Shown here: positions 7,318-11,597 of the stretch, in pieces | How the letters are laid out: the number at the start of each line of letters is the position of its first letter | How positions within the stretch are numbered: the stretch's first letter is position 1 | Source of the DNA: Candidatus Melainabacteria bacterium | Lineage (GTDB): Bacteria > Cyanobacteriota > Vampirovibrionia > Obscuribacterales > Obscuribacteraceae | DNA: 11,597 bases | NCBI GenBank assembly: GCA_003175915.1 | Contig: PSRH01000123.1 | Coordinates: 1-11,597, forward strand | Direction: 5' to 3' | The notes under the pieces: generated by a model | Databases searched by the model: none | Told to the model about the DNA's origin: nothing | What the model saw: the letters and a program-made list of their open reading frames with translations, nothing else | Position numbers and translations under genes: made by a program

Positions 7318-7333
7318 ACACTTGAGAAAGTGT
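7318..7333 (+). other. Small hairpin between etfA and the MBL hydrolase gene
   Basis: ACACTT-GAGA-AAGTGT is a perfect 6-base stem with a GNRA-type tetraloop, 9 bases after the etfA stop. No T-run follows, so it is unlikely to be a Rho-independent terminator. It could protect the 3' end of the etf message or be chance. Confidence 0.3.
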
Positions 7334-7400
7334 GGGCGCCATTACCTGGGGAAGCGGCGGGCAACTATGCTAATAGAATGTCAGTAAGAGAGGAAGTGAG

Positions 7401-8114
7401 ATGCCTGTTCTCAAGTCAAACGGACAGCATGTTGTGCGACAAGTCCAACCTGGCCTATGGCAGATTGTCTTCCACTTTCCTGCTTCAACCAACTGTTGGT
7501 TGTGGAAAGAAAATGACGGTTTAACGCTTGTAGATGCAGGTTTCCCATGGAGTGCAAAGGCAATTCTTGCCGCCATTGAATGTGCAGGAGAGCCGCTTAA
7601 GCGCATCGTGATTACGCACGCACATCCTGATCACGCCGGTGCTGCAGCAGAGATCTCTGGCAAGACAGGGGCTGTTGTTATGGCACACTCAGAAGATATT
7701 CCCTACCTGCAGGGGTGCTCCATGGCGGAAGTGCCGGGGTTCTGGCCTTGCCGCGCGGTACTTCAGATGGGGCGGTATTTCGGCATCCTCAATGCGCCGT
7801 CAATTGCAAGGGTCCAACCGTTGGCTGACGGAGAGTTCGTTGGCACGCTTCAGGTACTGCATACGCCGGGGCATACGCCGGGCAGCATAAGTTTGTGGGC
7901 AGAGACGGAAAAGGCAGTGTTCTGCGGCGATAACATTTGTACGAGCTTCCGCTTTCTGCATGTGGGAATGCCCTGGTTTACGCTTGACTTGAGGGCTCAG
8001 AAAGCCAGCCTTGCCAGCTATGCAAATCTGCCAGTGCAACTGCTCTTGTCAGGACACGGAGCGGTGTATCGTGGCGATATTGCTTATCAAGTTCGTCGAT
8101 TACTAGCTGCTTGA
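7401..8114 (+). CDS. MBL-fold (metallo-beta-lactamase superfamily) metal-dependent hydrolase
   Basis: A 237-residue single-domain metallo-hydrolase with no signal peptide, so cytosolic. All metal-site motifs are visible: LVDAG with Asp45, THAHPDH giving His73, His75, Asp77 and His78, HTPGHTPGS giving His158, FCGDN with Asp177, and LSGHG with His219. This is the full two-metal set of the glyoxalase II-like or general MBL hydrolase group; the extra beta-CASP, rhodanese and flavodiiron domains of other groups are absent. The substrate cannot be told from sequence: thioesters, lactones and phosphodiesters are all handled by relatives. ATG at 7401 follows AGAGG with a 7-base spacer. It lies 92 bases after etfA on the same strand, so it may be read through from the etf promoter; I see no convincing promoter of its own in the gap. 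Convergent with the membrane protein gene at 8145. Confidence 0.88.
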   Translation: MPVLKSNGQHVVRQVQPGLWQIVFHFPASTNCWLWKENDGLTLVDAGFPWSAKAILAAIECAGEPLKRIVITHAHPDHAGAAAEISGKTGAVVMAHSEDIPYLQGCSMAEVPGFWPCRAVLQMGRYFGILNAPSIARVQPLADGEFVGTLQVLHTPGHTPGSISLWAETEKAVFCGDNICTSFRFLHVGMPWFTLDLRAQKASLASYANLPVQLLLSGHGAVYRGDIAYQVRRLLAA

Positions 8115-8144
8115 TTCTCATCCAGCCCGAATCGCGCCACTAAG

Positions 8145-10241
8145 TTAATTAGAAGGTTCCGGCCGAATCTTTTCGATTTCCGGCTTGGTTGCGAGGAACA
8201 ACAACGGCAGTCCTGACAGCAAGTAGAGAGCGAGAGCCAAAAGCGACAGGCTCTTCACTCCAGTGAGGATGCAGAGATTTTCCAGCAAGCCTCCAAAAGC
8301 CGCCCCAATAATGTTTGCAGCCAGAGACATGACGGGATTGCTGGATCGCTTAAACAGGGTGGAAAAAATAATGCCGCTGAAAAATACCGGCAGGCAACAA
8401 ATGATGGCCGCTAAGAATGACAGCCAGAGGGGATGTTGTTCAGAGTATGCCGGAATCCGGAAAAAGTAATCGAGAAGAAGGGAGAGGGTCAAGCAAAAAT
8501 ACCAGGGAGCAAGTCTCTTCAATTGGAAACGATCGGAAAGCAAGTTGGCTAAGAACGCCAAAAGCAGGATGACTCCGATCACCACTGAATTCACCAGCCA
8601 CGTGGAGCCGTATAAAAGCGAGAGAGCGATTATCGATTTGGTCTCCATAAGCATGAAGGCTAAGCCCAGGAAGAACATCGGCATCACTTCCAGGGGATAT
8701 AGCTTTCCCGACAAACCTTTTCTCAGCAATTGCAGTGGTAAAACCATTGCGGACAACAAGGTGAGTACGTATATGTAGATAGCGCCGACGTTGAAATCGA
8801 TATAGAGGAAAGGCCAATCGTCTTCGGCAGTGCGGGTATCGAAATACTCGCCTTTCCCTGGATAGGGGCGAAGTCCTGCCTGAGCGACTGTTTCAGGAGG
8901 CAGGTTTTTAAGTCCGGGACCGAAAAAGAAGAAACAGGAGTCCCAGGCGCCAGTATGTTCCTGAATGAAGGCCAGAGGTGGTTTGCCCCACACTTCAGTA
9001 ATAGTTTTATAGAGACGGCGGGTTACGGGCGAGTCACCGCCGGTAGCAAAGCTTAGAGAAATAATGCCTTCCGGACTTAAACGATCGAGGGCAGATTTGA
9101 TTGATTCCTTTGTGTATACATAGTTGTCGGTGCGCAAGAACGAAGTGATTCTAAGGGCCTGTCCAGGATCTAAATAAGCAAATTGAATCAGGTCGTATTT
9201 GTCCTTGTCGTAGCGCAGAAAAGTGCGGGCATCTTCGACGAAAACATTTACCTTTTCGTTGAGGTACGGCCGTTCGGGGTGTCGTAGCCTGCCGCAACTG
9301 GCGATGAATGGGTCGATCTCGACTGTATCTACGTGTTTGGCATCGTGGATGAGTGCGGCCTGTACATCATCGCCTGAGCCACCACCCAGGATAAGTACTT
9401 TGTCCCACTTGCTTGCCACCAAAAACGGGACTTCCAGCCAGGTCCGGAAGGAGCGCGCCTTCTTGCCACAGGGTTTGTAGAGGGTTTCAATTTCGGACAG
9501 GGACTTAACGGGGAGGATCCTGACGCCCTCATGATAGTAGTCACCGTTGGAAAGCAATGAGTAATTACCCGTGCCCAGTGGAGTGGTGTCGAACTCGTGA
9601 AGGGGGACGATGCGAATGTTGCCATATGGGGACCAGGTCGAATCCCGGTAAACAAAGGCAATTAGGGCAATGAGCGCTGCTCCCAGGTAAAGGACTAGCT
9701 TCTTATTGGAAAGAAAAAAGCCAAGCAGCGTAGTGACCAGTAGCCAGACAGCCGGCGGTAGCCAGAGCCAGGACCCAACTCCGAAAGCAATGACGCCAGC
9801 TAGACTACCGAGCAAATTAAACGAGTAAGCCTTGAGTGCCGGCAGCGTGGCAAATTCTCGCCCTAGAACTCGTCCCAAGCTTATAAAAATAACGTTCAAA
9901 TTGAAGATGAGAAATCCGAGGAGGAGCACGCAAATGAATAGATGATCGATTAAAGTGAGGTGTCTGATTTGTAGCGGCGTGGCAAAAGCCAGGGTCAGGA
10001 CTATCCCGACCACAGCGATGATCATCGTCCCTGGTGGCACAAACGGCCTTTCAGAAGTAGCAAGGCCAATGGAAACGCCGATGAATGTTGTCATCAGGAT
10101 GAGATTGGGAAAGATCCTCAAAAGCGGGATTTCGGAGCCCATCCAGCGAATTGACATTACTTCGGCGAACAAAATAAGTAAGCTGATTGCAAACAACCGG
10201 AAAGCATGGTTTTGCCTTAAGGTACCTAGTTGGATTGCCAA
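8145..10241 (-). CDS. Polytopic membrane protein with internal spermidine-synthase-like (SAM-type Rossmann) domain
   Basis: A 698-residue, three-part protein. An N-terminal hydrophobic half (about residues 12-197) has roughly six to seven membrane segments, including NLLGSLAGVIAFGVGSWLW. A soluble aminopropyltransferase-like domain follows (about 205-480): nucleotide-binding ILGGGSGDDV at 284-293, VEID at 307-310, VEDAR at 335-339, YDLIQFAYLDP at 349-359 and the family end motif DDWPFLY at 474-480. A second membrane half (about 485-685) contains METKSIIALSLLYGSTWLVNS at 532-552. This architecture is known for membrane-bound spermidine-synthase-like proteins, whose activity is largely uncharacterised. 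Compared with true spermidine synthases, Ser289 replaces the Asp of GGGDG, and Ala355 stands where the catalytic Asp of DxxDP is expected; only the second Asp (358) remains. It may therefore act on another substrate or be a transporter or regulator. The TTG start has AAGGAA five bases upstream. It is 24 bases downstream of ispG. Confidence 0.85.
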   Translation of the reverse strand: MAIQLGTLRQNHAFRLFAISLLILFAEVMSIRWMGSEIPLLRIFPNLILMTTFIGVSIGLATSERPFVPPGTMIIAVVGIVLTLAFATPLQIRHLTLIDHLFICVLLLGFLIFNLNVIFISLGRVLGREFATLPALKAYSFNLLGSLAGVIAFGVGSWLWLPPAVWLLVTTLLGFFLSNKKLVLYLGAALIALIAFVYRDSTWSPYGNIRIVPLHEFDTTPLGTGNYSLLSNGDYYHEGVRILPVKSLSEIETLYKPCGKKARSFRTWLEVPFLVASKWDKVLILGGGSGDDVQAALIHDAKHVDTVEIDPFIASCGRLRHPERPYLNEKVNVFVEDARTFLRYDKDKYDLIQFAYLDPGQALRITSFLRTDNYVYTKESIKSALDRLSPEGIISLSFATGGDSPVTRRLYKTITEVWGKPPLAFIQEHTGAWDSCFFFFGPGLKNLPPETVAQAGLRPYPGKGEYFDTRTAEDDWPFLYIDFNVGAIYIYVLTLLSAMVLPLQLLRKGLSGKLYPLEVMPMFFLGLAFMLMETKSIIALSLLYGSTWLVNSVVIGVILLLAFLANLLSDRFQLKRLAPWYFCLTLSLLLDYFFRIPAYSEQHPLWLSFLAAIICCLPVFFSGIIFSTLFKRSSNPVMSLAANIIGAAFGGLLENLCILTGVKSLSLLALALYLLSGLPLLFLATKPEIEKIRPEPSN

Positions 10242-10246
10242 GCTAA

Positions 10247-10252
10247 TTCCTT
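10247..10252 (-). promoter_or_regulatory. Ribosome binding site deciding the TTG start of the membrane synthase-like gene
   Basis: AAGGAA on the minus strand, five bases before TTG at 10241, within a longer purine run GGAAAGGAA. It lies in the 24-base gap after the ispG stop, consistent with two-gene translation from one message. Confidence 0.6.
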
Positions 10253-10265
10253 TCCTTGTTTTTTG

Positions 10266-11528
10266 CTAGCGTTCGTTGCGCTTACCGACTGGTTCCTCAG
10301 ATTCATCGCTTTTGCGAGCGTAATTCTTTTCGACATAATTATCAATCAGACTAATGAATTCTTGAAAGAGAGTCGGACCGGAAAGAGTTTTTACGTGTTG
10401 ACCATCGACATAGACAGGCGCTCTCGGTTCCTCACCAGTCCCAGGTAAAGATATCCCGATATTTGCCTGCTTGGATTCGCCTGGTCCATTGACAATGCAG
10501 CCCATGACGGCGACTTTCAAATTCTCAACGCCGATGAAATTTTTCTGCCACTCCTGTCTCTGGATCTGCACATGTTCCTCGATTCTCTCGGCTAGCTGTT
10601 GAAAGAATGTACTGGTTGTGCGGCCGCAACCAGGACAGGCAGTGACCTGGGGCAGGAATGAGCGAAGACCAAGGGACTGGAGGATCTGCTGGCAGACCAG
10701 CACCTCTTGCCGGCGATCGCCACCTGATTGAGGAGTGAGACTGACTCTGATTGTGTCGCCAATTCCTGAAAGTAAAAGGACAGAGAGTGCAGCGGTGGAG
10801 GCAACAATTCCCTTAGTAGACATGCCCGCTTCCGTTAGTCCCAAATGTAAGGGATATTGGCAACGCTGGGCCAGGCGATTGTATACATCGATTAAATCGG
10901 GAACTTCAGAGACTTTGGCACTTAAGACAATGCGATCGGAAGGAAGCCCGTACGACTCAGCCAGGGCTGCCGATTGAAGAGCACTTTCTACTATGGCCTC
11001 AAGCAAGACAGCATGCGCGTCCGATGGATTCTTCTTCTTTGCATTTTCATCCATCATTCGGGAAAGCAGCTGCTGATCCAATGAACCCCAATTAACCCCG
11101 ATGCGCACCGGCTTTACCCATTTAAGGGCAACTTCGACCATGCGTCTGAAATTCTCGTCGTGTTTGCTGCCTTGACCGACATTGCCTGGATTGATTCTGT
11201 ATTTGGCGAGAAACTCCGCACAGGCCGGGTATTCCGTCAAAAGAATATGGCCGTTGTAGTGAAAATCGCCAACCAGTGGAACGTCGATCGCGCGCTTGCT
11301 CAGTTCCTCTACGATCTTCGGCACGGCGCGAGCCGCTTCTTTGGTATTAACGGTAATTCTGACAATCTCGGAGCCGGCTAGGGCGAGTTCTTCTATTTGC
11401 CGAGCTGTCAACAGAACATCTTCAGTGGCAGTGTTGGTCATCGATTGGACGAGAATTGCTGAACTCCCGCCGACGGCCTGATGGCCGATTTTAACTGTTA
11501 TGGACTTTCGCCTTGACACTGTTGGCAT
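10266..11528 (-). CDS. ispG: 4-hydroxy-3-methylbut-2-en-1-yl diphosphate synthase (flavodoxin/ferredoxin)
   Basis: IspG (GcpE) is the [4Fe-4S] enzyme that turns methylerythritol cyclodiphosphate into HMBPP, the next-to-last step of the DEP/MEP isoprenoid pathway; it is cytosolic and needs reduced flavodoxin or ferredoxin. The 420 residues begin with RRKSITVKIG and the hallmark VQSMTNT at 27-33. A TIM-barrel domain follows, with GVNWGSLDQ at 144-152, HLGLTEAG at 228-235, and GIGDTIRVSLTP at 255-266. The C-terminal cluster domain has CPGC (Cys298, Cys301) and MGCIVNGPGES (Cys344 as third cluster ligand, Glu351). All cluster ligands are intact. The compact two-domain form is bacterial. The GDRRQEV, TACPGCGRTTSTFFQ and ISLPGTGEEPRAPVYVDG wording resembles, from memory, proteobacterial enzymes. 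The ATG start has no obvious Shine-Dalgarno. First gene of a probable pair with the membrane protein 24 bases downstream. Confidence 0.97.
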   Translation of the reverse strand: MPTVSRRKSITVKIGHQAVGGSSAILVQSMTNTATEDVLLTARQIEELALAGSEIVRITVNTKEAARAVPKIVEELSKRAIDVPLVGDFHYNGHILLTEYPACAEFLAKYRINPGNVGQGSKHDENFRRMVEVALKWVKPVRIGVNWGSLDQQLLSRMMDENAKKKNPSDAHAVLLEAIVESALQSAALAESYGLPSDRIVLSAKVSEVPDLIDVYNRLAQRCQYPLHLGLTEAGMSTKGIVASTAALSVLLLSGIGDTIRVSLTPQSGGDRRQEVLVCQQILQSLGLRSFLPQVTACPGCGRTTSTFFQQLAERIEEHVQIQRQEWQKNFIGVENLKVAVMGCIVNGPGESKQANIGISLPGTGEEPRAPVYVDGQHVKTLSGPTLFQEFISLIDNYVEKNYARKSDESEEPVGKRNER

Positions 11529-11597
11529 AATCTGACGTCTATATTAAACGCTCGGAGAATATTGTCGCTATCATCTATCATGTTTCAATACTGCTTT

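Noticed and set aside
8158..8186. CCGGCC...TTTTC...TTCCGGC as a terminator hairpin at the end of the membrane protein gene.
   Set aside because: Pairing breaks after five bases including a wobble, and no T-run follows on either strand.
11541..11588. TTGAAA (11588-11583, minus) with CAATAT or TAATAT as a promoter for ispG.
   Set aside because: The -10 candidates match poorly or are wrongly spaced, and the upstream region is cut by the window edge.

Overview
This is a bacterial chromosomal window of roughly 50% GC. It is densely coded, with intergenic gaps of about 150 bases or less, and has no rRNA, tRNA, CRISPR array, insertion sequence or phage gene that I can see. The contents are housekeeping or core metabolism: glycolysis, the DEP/MEP isoprenoid pathway, the replisome clamp loader, electron transfer flavoprotein and phosphate-type signalling. 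TTG and GTG starts preceded by good Shine-Dalgarno sequences are frequent. The MEP-pathway ispG excludes archaea. The lineage cannot be fixed from sequence alone. A deep-branching bacterium such as the non-photosynthetic cyanobacterial relatives (Melainabacteria/Vampirovibrionia, e.g. Obscuribacterales) is my guess, held weakly.

Layout. At 1-1058, minus strand, is the first two thirds of gpmI (cofactor-independent phosphoglycerate mutase), running off the left edge. Divergent from it, 1211-4461 on the plus strand is a tightly packed run of four genes: a short histidine kinase with no sensor domain, an OmpR/PhoB-type response regulator, phoU, and holA (DNA polymerase III delta). Convergent with holA, only 3 bases away, is a membrane-anchored TPR protein (4465-5424, minus). 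A 105-base divergent promoter region separates it from etfB-etfA (5530-7308, plus), followed by an MBL-fold metallohydrolase (7401-8114, plus). At the right, on the minus strand, is a probable two-gene operon: ispG (10266-11528), then a 698-residue polytopic membrane protein with an internal spermidine-synthase-like domain (8145-10241).

How the genes fit together. The kinase, regulator and PhoU look like a phosphate-response module, but no Pst transporter genes are present, and the kinase lacks the membrane, HAMP and PAS parts typical of PhoR. Its input would have to come from a partner, and PhoU is the obvious candidate (inference). EtfB and EtfA form one heterodimeric flavoprotein carrying electrons from acyl-CoA or related dehydrogenases; no dehydrogenase or ETF:quinone oxidoreductase lies in the window. 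I found no clearly new multi-gene defence, mobile or biosynthetic system. The points most worth following up are the sensorless kinase cassette, the aminopropyltransferase-like membrane protein that lacks two expected acidic active-site residues, and a strong consensus promoter that would give the TPR gene an almost leaderless mRNA.
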